Source: Geothermobacter hydrogeniphilus (GTDB lineage Bacteria; Desulfobacterota; Desulfuromonadia; Desulfuromonadales; Geothermobacteraceae). Taken from it: a stretch of DNA of 64,000 nt. The stretch covers positions 62,001 to 126,000 of the forward strand of contig NZ_NAAD01000011.1 in NCBI RefSeq assembly GCF_002093115.1, in the 5' to 3' direction. The translations under genes were made by a program, and so were the position numbers. The notes below the pieces were generated by a model. The model saw nothing but the letters and a program-made list of their open reading frames with translations. It ran no database searches and was not told where the DNA came from. Positions 8,233-19,800 of this stretch are shown piece after piece (position 1 is the first letter of the stretch; each line of letters opens with the position of its first letter).

Positions 8233-8823
8233 ATGACCAGCGATCAATTTGAAATCGGGAATCTTTTTCGCATTGTCAAGCCCGGCCTTCCCACCCCGGC
8301 TGACCATCGTATCAAGCTGATCATCGACAAGGGGGCCTTCGGGTCGGGTGAACACGAAACCACGGCCAGTTGCCTCGAAATGATGGAAAGGATGCCCGAA
8401 ATCAACGGCAGTCGGCTGCTCGATCTCGGCAGCGGAACCGGCATCCTGGCCATCGGCGCGCTGAAACTCGGTGCCGACGAAGCGGTCTGCGTCGACATCA
8501 GTCCGGGGGCGATACGGACCTGTGAGCATAACTGTGACCTCAACGACCTGCGGACACGGGTCCGCCTCGTTACCGGGACGCTCGCAAGCCTCAAAGGTGA
8601 AGTTTTCGACCTGGTGGTGGCCAATATCTACGGCGACCTGCTGCTCGATCTCGCCGACCAACTGGTGGCAGGAGTCAAGCCCGGAGGACACCTGCTGCTG
8701 TCGGGAATCCTCTGGGAATACAACTTTGATGTCCGCCAGGCCTATCAACGACTCGGCTGCGAACTGGTTGAAAACAGGATGCTGAAAGAATTTTCCACCC
8801 TGAGACTGAAACGCGGAGATTGA
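8233..8823 (+). CDS. PrmA-like SAM-dependent methyltransferase, catalytic domain only
   Basis: This 196-residue class I methyltransferase resembles the catalytic half of ribosomal protein L11 methyltransferase. It has AFGSGEHETT (residues 35-44, like PrmA AFGTGxHxTT), motif I LDLGSGTGILAIGA (63-76), the acidic ribose-binding VDIS (87-90), and VVANIYGDLL in the place of PrmA NILxxPL. PrmA is near 290 residues; the N-terminal substrate-recruiting domain is absent here. The start at 8233 is supported by AAAGGA at 8221-8226. It could act on a different protein or small molecule. I do not assign prmA. Confidence 0.75.
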   Translation: MTSDQFEIGNLFRIVKPGLPTPADHRIKLIIDKGAFGSGEHETTASCLEMMERMPEINGSRLLDLGSGTGILAIGALKLGADEAVCVDISPGAIRTCEHNCDLNDLRTRVRLVTGTLASLKGEVFDLVVANIYGDLLLDLADQLVAGVKPGGHLLLSGILWEYNFDVRQAYQRLGCELVENRMLKEFSTLRLKRGD

Positions 8824-8855
8824 CAGCCGGCTGAAGAATCCGGTGTCACGATCCG

Positions 8856-11800
8856 CTAGCCGGATTTGCTTCCATCGAGCAGCCTGCGGATACCGTCGAG
8901 AAGTTCCAGGGGCGCAACCGGCTTGAAAATAATATCAACCTCCCCTTCTTCAATCCCGTGATCCTCCAGTGCGTCGAACGTGTAACCACTGGTAAAGAGG
9001 ATCCTGACTGCGGGATCATGTTTGCGAATTTCCTGAAAGAGTTCCAGCCCCGTCATCCGCGGCATGATGATATCGGTCAAAACCAGGTCAATTTCACTTC
9101 CCCGCTGCCGGTAGAGATCCAGCGCTTCCTGTCCATCCGCGGCAACCAGAACCTTGTACCCAACCTCTTCCAGAACCGCCCTGGAAACCTGCCGCACGGC
9201 ATCGTCATCTTCAACCACCAGTATCAACTCGGAACCACCGACCGGCAGCAACCGGGCCGTCTCTTCCGCCGCCGTCCCGTCATGCTCGGTCAACGGCAGG
9301 TAAATACTGAAGACCGTTCCTTTGCCTGGCTTGCTTTCAACCCGGATATGCCCGTGATGCTGCTTGATAATCCCGTAACTGATGGAAAGCCCGAGACCGG
9401 TCCCGCGACCCACCTGCTTGGTGGTGAAAAAGGGGTCGAAGATCCGATCAACGATCTCTTCCGGAATCCCTTCTCCGTTATCTGAAACCGTCAGTCGTAC
9501 ATAATTGCTGGGCGCACCGAAGCCCTGCTGCCGGACAAAAGACTCATCGATGACAAGAGCTTCACTGCGAATTTCCAATCGCCCGCCTGACGGCATGGCA
9601 TCCCTGGCATTGGTCGCCATATTGACCAGCACCTGCTCCAGTTGCGGCTGATCGGCAAGAACCATCAGCGTCTCTTCACAGAGCCGCGTGGCAAACTCGA
9701 TGGTTTCGGGCAGCACCCGTCGGAGCATGGTTTCGATGCCGCAAATCGCCTGGTTGATATCGATCGCCTTCGGCTTGGCCACCTGCTTGCGGCTGTAGGT
9801 CAACAGTGAATAGGTCAGGTTGGCGGCTTTCTCCGTCGTATCGAGTATCTGGTTGACGATCACGCCCATCTCGCTGTCACGGGCCAACTTCAACTGCAGA
9901 ATGCTGGCATACCCCATGATGGCGGTAAGAATATTGTTGAAATCATGGGCAATGCCCCCCGTCAGGGTCCCCAGGGCCTCGACCTTCTGAGCATGACGCA
10001 GCTGTTCCTGCAGTTTCTGGTGCTCGGTGATATCGAGAATCGCGCCGACAATACCGTAGGGGGTTCCATCCTCACGCATAATGACCGCTTTGTGAATGAT
10101 CACTCCGTGGCGACAGCCGTCGGCATAACGGACTTCGGTGTGGTAGACCTGGGTCTCTCCGGAGCGCAGCAATTCCAGGTCGGCCTCTTCATAGACCCGT
10201 GCCAGGTCTTCCGGGGCGATGTCGTACATGTTCTTGCCGACGATTGCCGATTTCGGCAGAGCAAGGATGTCGCGGGCGAAGTAATCATTGCAGCCCTGAT
10301 AAATCAGCTCGGTATCCTTGTAGTAGATGGGAATCGGAATCGTGTCGATCAGGCGCTGCATCAACGCGTCATGCTGGCGCAGGGTCATCTCCGTCTGGCG
10401 GCGGGAAATGCCGATGGCAAGGATATCGGCTGCGCCGGAGAGAAAGGCCTCTGACAACACATCCCGCGGCCGACCGGTCGGCAGGTAGACCGTCAGGACT
10501 CCAAGCAGTTCGTCGCCGGCCAGCAGGGGCAGGACATTCTGGTCCTGTTTCGGGTTGTTCAGCAGGCGGGCAAAGGGTTCCTCAAGCTGTTCGCCGAAAT
10601 AGGCACGGCATTCAGCGGCAACCTTGCCGCAGAGATGTTCGCCGAACCGAACCCGGGTACAGACATCGCGTTGTTCCGCCGTGAAATGATAATCAGCCGC
10701 CAAAAACATTTCCCGACCGTCACCGGTACAGAGAAAAATCCCCCCCTGAGGCAACAGTCCGAGCCAGGGCGCGAGGACAATCTGCCGCAAGGACTGTTGC
10801 AGAAACTCCTGCAGGGAGATCGGCTCCAGCGCCAGCCGCAGCAGAGCGTTGCGAATTTCCTCTTCGCTCGCCTTGCGTTCCAGCAATTCGGCCTGTTGTC
10901 GTTCGGCGGTGATATCATGACCGATGCTGAGGATCTCCCGCACCTGTCCAGTATCATCCTCGATGACCTTGTTGGTCCAGGCGATCCAGACCCTGCTGCC
11001 GTCACGACAGAGATTCTGATTGACGTTATAGCGGTAGTCCTCGGGACGCAGCAGCAGCTGTTCCAGCATGCGTTTGAGGTTTCGTCCCGAATCATCTGTC
11101 ACCGGGACGAAGGTTTCCCAGGCCGGACGACCGAGAACCTCCTGGCGGTCGAAACCGAGCAACCGTTCGGCAAATTCATTGAAAAAGGTGACCCGTCCCT
11201 GCGGGTCAAGGCGCAGGATCACGCTGTTGGCGTTTTCAACCAGTTCCCGGTAGCGGCTTTCACTGCGGGTCAGGGCCTCTTCAGCCCGCCTGCGCTCCTG
11301 CTCCCGGGCAAAAACCCCGAGGGCATAGGAGGTATTCTGAGCCATCTCCTCGAACAGTCCGAGCGTGCCCCCGTGAAAATAGCCGGGCGTCCCGGCATAG
11401 ACAACCAGAATCCCTTCCATCTCGTCGCCACGCCGCGACAAGGGGAATGCCGCCAGGGAAAAAAGTCGGTAGTGTTTCAGGATGTCCCGCCAGGGAAGAA
11501 ATCCCGGTTCATCGAGCAGGCTGTCGATCACCAGCGGACGGTTTTCAATCGATGTCAGGCTGCCCGGGACCGGCTCGGAACAATCAATGTCGAGAAAAAA
11601 ATCATGGATGGCCGCCAGGGCCTCTCCCGCCCAGGCCAGAGGTTCTATCCGGGTTGAGCCGTCCTGGCGGAAACCGATCCAGGCCAGGGGGATCTCTTCC
11701 TGACCGGCCGCGATTTCACAGATCGTCTGCAGCAGGGCACCCTCATCACGGGCGTGCAGCAGGGCATGGTTGACACGGGACAGAACGGCATAGAGATTCT

Positions 11801-12323
11801 TCAGCCGCAGCAGCTCACGCGAGGCCTCCTCATGAGCGGTGATATCCCGCCCTTCGGCAATCAGGTAACCGACCTCGCCGTTGGAATCGAAGACCGGATT
11901 GAGGGAAAAATCGATGTAATGACGCTGCCCCTGACCGTCGACATGACTGGTTTCAAAACGAACGAATTCCCCCTGGCAGGCAGCCCGGATTCCTTCCCGC
12001 AGTCGATGCTGCTCTACCGGGGAATGGGACCACCAGGGGGTTTCAACGAAAGGAAGACCGACCACGTCGGCAAGTTCGGCACCGACAAGCCTCAAGGCCG
12101 AGGAATTGGCGTCGGTGAGAATACCGTCACAACTTATCGTTCCGGAGAGTTGAAAGGTGCCGTTGAACAGAGCGTGATAACGACGCTCTTTTTCTTCGAG
12201 TTCCCGCAGCCGCTGCTGAAGGTCGGGAGAAACTGACTCTGACGGCGGAGTCGAACTCAACGGATTCCCTCTACTTCGAAAACCTGCCTCCGGCACCGGG
12301 GACGGCGACAGGTCGAATGACAC
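8856..12323 (-). CDS. Large hybrid histidine kinase with PAS, GAF and receiver domains
   Basis: This 1155-residue soluble-looking kinase has no convincing membrane segment. The order read from sequence is PAS (about 43-160), GAF-like (about 185-345), PAS (about 355-480), GAF-like (about 490-640), PAS (about 650-765), HisKA with His793 in GGIAHDFNN, HATPase, and a C-terminal receiver with Asp1084 in VLTDIIMP. The HDFNN H-box is typical of large hybrid PAS kinases in delta-type bacteria. The gene starts with GTG at 12323, with GGAG seven bases upstream. It is convergent with the methyltransferase and has no adjacent response regulator. The ligands of the sensory domains are unknown. Confidence 0.9.
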   Translation of the reverse strand: MSFDLSPSPVPEAGFRSRGNPLSSTPPSESVSPDLQQRLRELEEKERRYHALFNGTFQLSGTISCDGILTDANSSALRLVGAELADVVGLPFVETPWWSHSPVEQHRLREGIRAACQGEFVRFETSHVDGQGQRHYIDFSLNPVFDSNGEVGYLIAEGRDITAHEEASRELLRLKNLYAVLSRVNHALLHARDEGALLQTICEIAAGQEEIPLAWIGFRQDGSTRIEPLAWAGEALAAIHDFFLDIDCSEPVPGSLTSIENRPLVIDSLLDEPGFLPWRDILKHYRLFSLAAFPLSRRGDEMEGILVVYAGTPGYFHGGTLGLFEEMAQNTSYALGVFAREQERRRAEEALTRSESRYRELVENANSVILRLDPQGRVTFFNEFAERLLGFDRQEVLGRPAWETFVPVTDDSGRNLKRMLEQLLLRPEDYRYNVNQNLCRDGSRVWIAWTNKVIEDDTGQVREILSIGHDITAERQQAELLERKASEEEIRNALLRLALEPISLQEFLQQSLRQIVLAPWLGLLPQGGIFLCTGDGREMFLAADYHFTAEQRDVCTRVRFGEHLCGKVAAECRAYFGEQLEEPFARLLNNPKQDQNVLPLLAGDELLGVLTVYLPTGRPRDVLSEAFLSGAADILAIGISRRQTEMTLRQHDALMQRLIDTIPIPIYYKDTELIYQGCNDYFARDILALPKSAIVGKNMYDIAPEDLARVYEEADLELLRSGETQVYHTEVRYADGCRHGVIIHKAVIMREDGTPYGIVGAILDITEHQKLQEQLRHAQKVEALGTLTGGIAHDFNNILTAIMGYASILQLKLARDSEMGVIVNQILDTTEKAANLTYSLLTYSRKQVAKPKAIDINQAICGIETMLRRVLPETIEFATRLCEETLMVLADQPQLEQVLVNMATNARDAMPSGGRLEIRSEALVIDESFVRQQGFGAPSNYVRLTVSDNGEGIPEEIVDRIFDPFFTTKQVGRGTGLGLSISYGIIKQHHGHIRVESKPGKGTVFSIYLPLTEHDGTAAEETARLLPVGGSELILVVEDDDAVRQVSRAVLEEVGYKVLVAADGQEALDLYRQRGSEIDLVLTDIIMPRMTGLELFQEIRKHDPAVRILFTSGYTFDALEDHGIEEGEVDIIFKPVAPLELLDGIRRLLDGSKSG

Positions 12324-12522
12324 CCGTGGACTCCGGGCAGGGGCCAGCTGACATCGCGGTTCCTGTATATTGTGGAATCAGTGAACCACGGCTTCCGGAT
12401 ATTAGCAAAAAAAGCATGGTCCCGCAAAAAGAGTTTCCCTACCATCTGTCCTTTTCGCTAGCATAGTCTGGATATTCTGAACAATCTCCACTCCGACCGA
12501 TCCGCAGACAGGAGGCACCACC

Positions 12523-13176
12523 ATGCTTCGGCAACTGAATCCGATTGAAATCCGCGTTCTCGGCTGCCTGGCCGAAAAAGAACTCGCCACTCCCGACTAC
12601 TATCCCTTGAGCCTCAACGCTCTGGTCAATGCCTGCAACCAGAAATCAAACCGCGATCCCCTCATGCAGTTGAACGAAGAGGATGTCGCCGAAGCGATCG
12701 AAACCCTGCGTCCGCTCGGACTGGTGATTCTCTCAGGCGACGGCGGCCGAGTCGCCAAATACGCCCACAATCTGGACGGCAAATTCAACCTGGTTCCGGC
12801 AGAACTGGCCATCCTGACAGAGCTGCTGTTGCGCGGAGCCCAGACGCCGGGCGAACTGCGACAACGGGCGAGCCGCATGCACTCTTTCACCACGCTGGCG
12901 GAAATCGAGGTGGTTATCAACGAATTGCTCGATCGGGAAGCTCCCCTGCTGACGCGTCTGCCGCGACAACCGGGGCGAAAAGAACAACGACTGACGCAGC
13001 TGCTGGCGGGGAAGCCGGACATCGAAGCCGAACCGACAACCGACGCGCCTGCCGTTCTGCAGGCACGTGACAGCCGGCAACGGATCGACAACCTTGAGCA
13101 GCAACTTGCCGACCTGCGCCGGGAGCTGGATGAGTTGAAGAATGATTTTACGGCATTTCGCCGGCAGTTTGAATAA
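12523..13176 (+). CDS. YceH/DUF480 family protein
   Basis: This 217-residue protein matches the YceH family throughout. It opens with LNPIEIRVLGCLAEKELATPDYYPLSLNALVNACNQKSNR, quoted here by its ends LNPIEIRVLGCL and NACNQKSNRDP. Two winged-helix-like halves (about 1-90 and 95-170) are followed by a basic linker and a C-terminal coiled coil (about 180-217). The family is widespread, but its molecular role is not established; the fold suggests nucleic-acid or protein binding. The start has AGGAGG upstream (about 12510). It stands alone between convergent and divergent neighbours. Confidence 0.85.
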   Translation: MLRQLNPIEIRVLGCLAEKELATPDYYPLSLNALVNACNQKSNRDPLMQLNEEDVAEAIETLRPLGLVILSGDGGRVAKYAHNLDGKFNLVPAELAILTELLLRGAQTPGELRQRASRMHSFTTLAEIEVVINELLDREAPLLTRLPRQPGRKEQRLTQLLAGKPDIEAEPTTDAPAVLQARDSRQRIDNLEQQLADLRRELDELKNDFTAFRRQFE

Positions 13177-13232
13177 CCTGAAGCCGTACATTCAAGGCGA
13201 CAGGGGGCAACACGCGGCGTGGCCGACAGAAC

Positions 13233-13691
13233 TCACTTCTGCGTCAGGACCGCGGAGCTGAGATTGAAATAAGCGACCTTGAATCCATCCGGTTCATCGG
13301 CCAGATTCAGGGTCAGTATCGCATCCCCTTTACGGTAACGGGCCTTCACCGTATACCTTACCTGGGTCTGGTTTCCCCCACCGGCTGTCGGCAGGGAATC
13401 AGTCTGGACAAAAACCGGCTCTTCCATCGACTGCAGTTCGCCCATCTGGGAAAAAATCTCGATAATCCGGGAAAACTTCTCCGGGCTGAGGGACGCCAGG
13501 GTCTGCTCGGTCATCAGGCCGCGGATGGTATCGGGATCCCACTGCGAAATCTCGGGAACAACTTTTTTCACGTAAGGGACAGCCTCGACGGCATACTTGC
13601 TGACCTGATGCTGCTTGTAGACTTTGACCCCAACGATACCGCTGACAACGGCGACAACCCAGACAAGCAGGAAAATAATCAGTTTTTTCAA
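13233..13691 (-). CDS. Membrane-anchored protein of unknown function
   Basis: This 152-residue protein has one N-terminal hydrophobic helix (about 4-22, LIIFLLVWVVAVVSGIVGV) and then a soluble domain that is probably periplasmic. Residues 55-75 (MTEQTLASLSPEKFSRIIEIF) look helical. The C-terminal 50 residues alternate like beta strands (TQVRYTVKARYRKGDAILTLNL). No cysteine, lipobox or known motif was recognised. It lies 147 nt downstream of the giant surface protein on the same strand, and there is no evidence that the two are cotranscribed. Translation looks real because the codon pattern is regular and the leader is well formed. Confidence 0.65.
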   Translation of the reverse strand: MKKLIIFLLVWVVAVVSGIVGVKVYKQHQVSKYAVEAVPYVKKVVPEISQWDPDTIRGLMTEQTLASLSPEKFSRIIEIFSQMGELQSMEEPVFVQTDSLPTAGGGNQTQVRYTVKARYRKGDAILTLNLADEPDGFKVAYFNLSSAVLTQK

Positions 13692-13837
13692 GGAACTTTA
13701 CTCCGAAAAAAGGGGCGCCAGGCCCGAATAAGTCTCGATACGGCGCGCCGTCCGGCAGCCCGATCTTCTTTATCGGCTCAGCATAACATGAATCGCCCCC
13801 CTATCGGTCCAGGAAATCATCCCCGACAGATTCGTTA

Positions 13838-16800
13838 TCATTCAGCACAGACCCCATCGCCGTTGATGAATGCCGGTGTGGTGGCTTCGGCAATGTTGCT
13901 GAATTCACCGAATGATCTGATTTCAGGAGGTCCCGAATCATCAGTGCGCCAGGCACGCAACTGGTATCGGTAGGTGCTTTCCGGCTCAATCGCGAGCGTA
14001 TCGGTGAAATTCGAGACCCCCGCCGGCAGTTCGGCGATCGGCACGAAGCGGCCGGTCAGACTCTGCTTGTAAAGCAGGAAACCATCTTCGTCTCCCCCCG
14101 GCGGCGTCCAGTCAAGACGAATCATCCGGGAATTGACCGGCGTCGCCGACAGGTCCATGATCCCGCCGGGGTCGGTCCGCACCAGGGCCTCCCCGCTCGG
14201 TCCGCTCTGCCAGGCACCGCAGGTCGACGGTTTGGTCGCCCGCACCCGGTAACGATAGTCCTGCGACGCGGCTGCCGATCCGTCAAGATACTGCCGGGAA
14301 CCGGCCGTAACCGTTGCAACGACACTGTATGAGGGGCAGCTGGATTCGAGGCAACGTTCGATGATGAACGACGCGTCCTCGTCGGCATTCCAGTCCCATG
14401 TCAACTGCACACTCCCTGCCGTTGTCGCAGCACTCAGACCGGAAGGTGCCTGTGGAGTCGGAGTTGCGGCCCAGACATCCTCGCTGCTGTAACCACTCTG
14501 CCAAAGGGTGGTAAACGTGTAGCAGCTGCCGGTCGATTCTTCCGTGCCGAGGCTGACGACGGCATCGTCAACCGCGGAACGAACCTGCAGACTGTGAATC
14601 ACCACATCATGAGATGCCTGATGAACAGCCAGTCGCAGGGTTGCATCCTGGTTGTGAACGGCATCCAGCGAGGTGTCCATGAGCTGTGTCCATGCCTGGT
14701 CGGAGCTGTTGCGCACCAGGTAACGACTGCCGCCCGCCGGATTCAACACGATACGCAACTGGTAATCGGTATAGGCGTAGTTGAAGAGCGGGTTGGGGTA
14801 TTTGATCCCGCTGCCGTTGTAAATAACAAGCCGTCCGTTGTTAAAATGAAAGCCGCTCGCCAGGCTGGAATAATAATAGCTGGTGGTCTGGTCCTTCTCC
14901 CAGCCGAAGGCAAAGTAGTTGAGACCGTCACTATCACCCGGCAGAGTCAGTTCGGCATAGAGTTCAAGCCCTGCCGAACGCTGGAATGTGGCCGTGGAGA
15001 TCAGGGCCGACGACCAGGCATAGCTCGCCTGCAGATCGTAGAGATGCAGACCGTTGTCAGCTTCAAGATAGTTGTTGGCATCGAGTTCCACCCAGTCGGC
15101 GGGGTTGAGAAGCTGCCCGGTGAAATCCTCACGATAGAAAACGAATCGGTCTCGGCGCCCGGCGTCGACGGCGTTCGGATTCCCGTAATAGAGGTCGATA
15201 GCGGCATTGTTGCCGGTTTCAAGCAGCACCCTGGCCACCGCGTCGGTCTGCCCCGGCCGCAGAACTTCGACAATCCAGTAGGCCAGTTCCCGCCGCGCGG
15301 TCCGGTCATAAAAACGCAGGTCGGCAAAATCGCTGCGCATGTCACTGTCGTAGGGAACCGCAAGCTCGACCACCGAACCGGGGACGAAGGCATCAAACGT
15401 GAGCGGGACGCGTCGACTCCAACACCCCCCGGCGGCAGCTGACAACCCCTCGCCGAGAGACTTGAGCCGATAACTGTAACTCGCCCCGGCGCAGGCCGTG
15501 TCATCGGTAAAACCGGTGGCGCCGATGACCGCTGTTCCAACCGGAACAAAGCTGTCCTGGCAGGGATGGCCGCTGCAGCGCTCCACCAGGGTACCGGTAG
15601 CGGTCGGAGCATTGTTGTCCCAGGCCAGGTCGATCCGCGTGGTATTGATGGGGATTGCGCTGACCAGCTTCGGTGGCTGAATGGACGCGGCAATTTCAAT
15701 CGGTCCCTGATAGCCGGTCTGCCAGCCTCCGTTGCAGACGGCCGCCTTGACCGCCTTGACCCGGTAGTTGTAGGTGCTGCCGGGTTCGAGTTCATCGTCC
15801 CGATAGCTGAGCACCGTCGCTGATGAGGTCAGGTCGGCGATGGGGGCGAAGTTACTGCAGCCCACCCCGATGCATCGTTCAATGACAAATTTATCTTCAT
15901 CCTGATTGGTATCATTCCAGCCGAGATCGACCTCCACCTCAGAAATTCGGACCGCGGAAAAACCGGTCAGCTCGGCAACCGCCGCGGTCGTGGTTTCAAG
16001 ATAGACCCACCCGGTATCCCAAAGCGGCTGCCCACTGCTGCGCCGGGCCCGCAGCCGGTAGCTGTAGGTTTGACCGGGGCAGAGGCTCGCGTCGCTGTAC
16101 GCTTCGCTGTCCGGCACCAGGGTGACATCCAGGGCGGTAAAATTGGCATCGAGCGATCCGCAGCCGGCCAGGCTGCCGTCACAGCGCTGCAACTGGTATT
16201 CAGTTTCGGAACCACTCTTGTCCTGCCAGGTGAGATCGACCCAGGTGGTTCCTCCGGCGGCGACCGCAAACTGGTCCGGCAGCGGCGGGGCCAGGGTTGC
16301 GGCTGTCGCATCGCTCGCCTTGCTCCAGCCGCAGCCGCCGGCGACGCTCTTGGCGGCCGTCAACCGGTAGGCGTAGTCGGTAGCCGGGTCAAGCCCGGTA
16401 TCGAAGAAGCGGTAGGGAGGCTGATTGAAAAACTGGCGCAATTCAGCCGCATCCAGAGACCGGTCGTAAATGGCGACTTCATCGATCCGACCGACAAAAA
16501 AGGTGCCGGTCGCGTTGGCGCGCTTGCCGATGACCAGCGCCGCGCTGGATCCATCGTAGCCGATCAGCGTGGTGCTGAACTGATCTTCGGCCGCCACCCC
16601 GTCATTTTTCATCAGCGTGCAACCGACACCGGGCGTGAAGGTTACACTGAGCAGTTGCCATTGGTTGAGATCGACCGCCACCCCGGTCGAACGTCGCCCT
16701 TCTCCGGTGTCGATGTACCAGACACCGTTGCGATGGCTGAGCCCCCAGTCATAACCGCCGTTCTCGCTGCTGAACAGATATCGATAGTAGTTGTCGCTGA

Positions 16801-19800
16801 CGGTCGGATAGGCCCAGACGCTGACGGTCGCTCCGCCGCCGGTCGCGGTCTGATCAAGCAGCAACGGTGTCTGCACGCTGCTGCTGCCGTTGAAACTGCC
16901 GGCCCGGTCGAAGCGACCGGCGACAGTGGTTGCCGTTCCGGCCCGGCTGCCGTGATTGCCGTTGCCGGAAGCGTCGAGGATCTCTCCGGCACTGCCGTTC
17001 CAGTCCGGTTCATCCATGTGAAGCAGCAACCGGGCACCGCTGAAACGCCCGATCTCGGTTGGAGAGGCACAATTGAAACCGGTTCCGACGCAGCGTTGCA
17101 GCAGATATTCATCGCTATCACCCTCGCCCCCATCCCAGGCCAGTGAAATCTCCGATTCGGAAAGCCCGGCGGCGGCAAAATTCAAGGGGGGAGCGATCGT
17201 CAACGCCTGCCGCTCTGCCGTCATCCAGCCGCTCTGCCAGATCGGGGCGCTGTCCCGTTCGGAACGCAGGCGATAGGTATAGGCGCTCTCGGCACAGACC
17301 GTCAGATCGGAATAGTTCAAACTGCCCCCGGGCAGGGTGACCGACGGACTGAAATCGGAGAATTCTGCATCCTCGTCACAGGCGCTGCCGAGACCGCTGC
17401 AGCGTTCAAGGGTCAGCAGCGTCTCGGTGGTGGTCGCCAGGGACCAGTTCAGATCGACCCTGGTGGTTCCGACCGAGTTGGCTGTCAAGCCGACGGGAGC
17501 GGACACCGGATCAGTGCTGACCGGCGTCGCAATTTCAACCAGGGGGCCCGACGAAGCGCAACTGTCACTACGCAGGGCCCGCACATTGAAACTGTATTCA
17601 CTTGCCGGATCAAAGGTGCCGAGAGTCAGAGAATAGTTATGGAGATAACGATCCTGCACCTCCTGCGCGCTGAGCGGGCGCTGATAAACGACGACCTCGT
17701 CAATGCGACCCTCGAAATGATAACCGCTGTAGGTACTCGACGCGCGCCGTCCGATCACCAGATCACTGGTGCTGGCGTCAAAACCGATATTGGTGGTGGT
17801 GAAGACATCCGCGGGACTCAAACCGCCGTTTTTATAAACCCGTACCCCGCTCTGCGGATCGAAGGTGACCACCAGCTGCTGCCACTGGTCGAAATCGACC
17901 TTCAGCCCGGTGCTGTAGCTGCTATTGCCGGTAAACACCATCCAGTTGTTCAGGGATTGAACCAGCGACCAGTCATAACCGCCGTTCTCGGTACTGATCA
18001 CATGGCGCTGGCTGTTGTCGCGCCGGGTCGGATAGACCCAGACTTCGAAACTGGCCCCGGGACCGGAGGCACTCTGATCGAGGTGCAGCGGTGTCTGCAG
18101 GTAATCATCATTGCCGTCAAAAGCCCCTGCCCCGCCCGAATGCCCGCCGGCGGCAACATTGAGACCATTGTAGGAAGTCGCGTTCCGGGCATGCCCCGAA
18201 GAATCGAGGACATCGGCGGTGCCGTTGTTCCAGCCGGCCTCGTTCATCCGCAGCCAGAGCAGATCCCCTTCGGGCAGACCGCTGACGGTGCTGAGGGTGA
18301 AATCACTCGGCTGGCTGCAGCCGCCCGCGGTGGCGCACCAGCCGACCTCGAAACGATCGGCATCGGCCCACGGATAGGACCACTGCAGGCTGATCTCTCC
18401 CTCGGATACGCCTGTGACCGAGAGGGATGACGGGGCCGCCAGAGCCGGCACGTCAACTTCCACGGCCGCGCTCGGATCTGATTCTCCCCATCCGGGGGTC
18501 TGCAGTGCCGTCACCCGGTAGCGATAGGTCTGCCCGGAACAGGTCGTGGTATCGAGATAGGTGTCGTCCGCCGGACCGAGACTGTTGTCGAGAGTGATGA
18601 AACTGCCGCATCCCGACCCCTCACAACGCTCGACCTTGAAACCGGTCTGGGTTGTCGTCCGGCTGACCCAGCTGAGCCGAACCCGGCTGTCCCCCTCGAC
18701 CTGTACCTGCAGATCGGGCGCCGGAGGCACCGTCCGAACCTCAAGGCCCGACGATGGCGCCGTCGGCCAATCGGCGGCACAGCTGCCGGCACGGTCGGCC
18801 CGCACCCGGTAGGTGTAATCGCGATTGACGTCGGTGCCGGAATCATTGAAACGGGCGAGTCCGTGCTGATACAGGGTTGCAGCCTCGGAAAGAGAGAGCG
18901 GCCGGTTGAAGACCGCCACCTCGTCGACCTGCCCGAGGAAACTCCGGCGCTGATAACGATCCAGAACCTCGGCAGCGGTCAAGGGCCGGTCAAAGACCGT
19001 CACCTCGTCAACCAGTCCCTTGTAATAGGCACTGTTGCTGCCGGCATCCCTGCCGATGGTGAAATAATTGGAAGTGCCGTAACCGATGGACTGCGGGGTT
19101 GAAGGGACGCCGTTCTTGTAGAAAATAACCCCCTTGTCGGGATCGAAAACCGCGACCAGGTGCTGCCAGCGGTTGAGATCGACCGTCCCGACATAGATCA
19201 GGCTGTTGCCGGTGGCGACCCGCCACTGATCATGGTACTGCAGGATTCCCCATTCATTGCTGTTGTTGTCCGTGCTGAGCAGGTGCCGCCAGCTGTAGCT
19301 TGAAGTATCGGTCGGATAGACCCAGGCCTCCATGGTCACCCCTGCGGAGGAGGCGGACTGATCGATCAGCAAAGGCGTGGAGACGTAATCATCGACCCCG
19401 TCGAACTGCCCGGCCCGACCGGAATGGCCGGCGGTGGTGTCTGCCCCACCATAGGAGGTCCCGTCAAGCCCTGCTCCGGAGCTGTCGATGACACCGGCGC
19501 TGCCGTCACTCCAGCCGGCTTCGTCCATGTGCAGCTGCAGCAGCGTCCCGGCGGGATTATCCTGATACCCGACCTGCAGCGGGGCGCTCGATGTGTCGAA
19601 ACCGATGCCGGGATCACTGAACTGGTCACTGCCGTTCTTGAAGAAGCTGACCCCGCCCTGCGGATCAAAACTGGCCACCACCTGCTGCCAGGCACCGACA
19701 TCAACGGCGATCCCGGTATCGATCGGTCCGGATTCTGCCCCGGTGTTCAATTGCCAGGTGGTGCCATCATGCAGCAGGCTCCAGTCATTACCGCCGTTAT

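Noticed and set aside
8837-8866. AATCCGG/CCGGATT hairpin between convergent genes
   Set aside because: The stem is only 7 bp, overlaps the kinase stop codon region and lacks a T tract, so it is not called a terminator.
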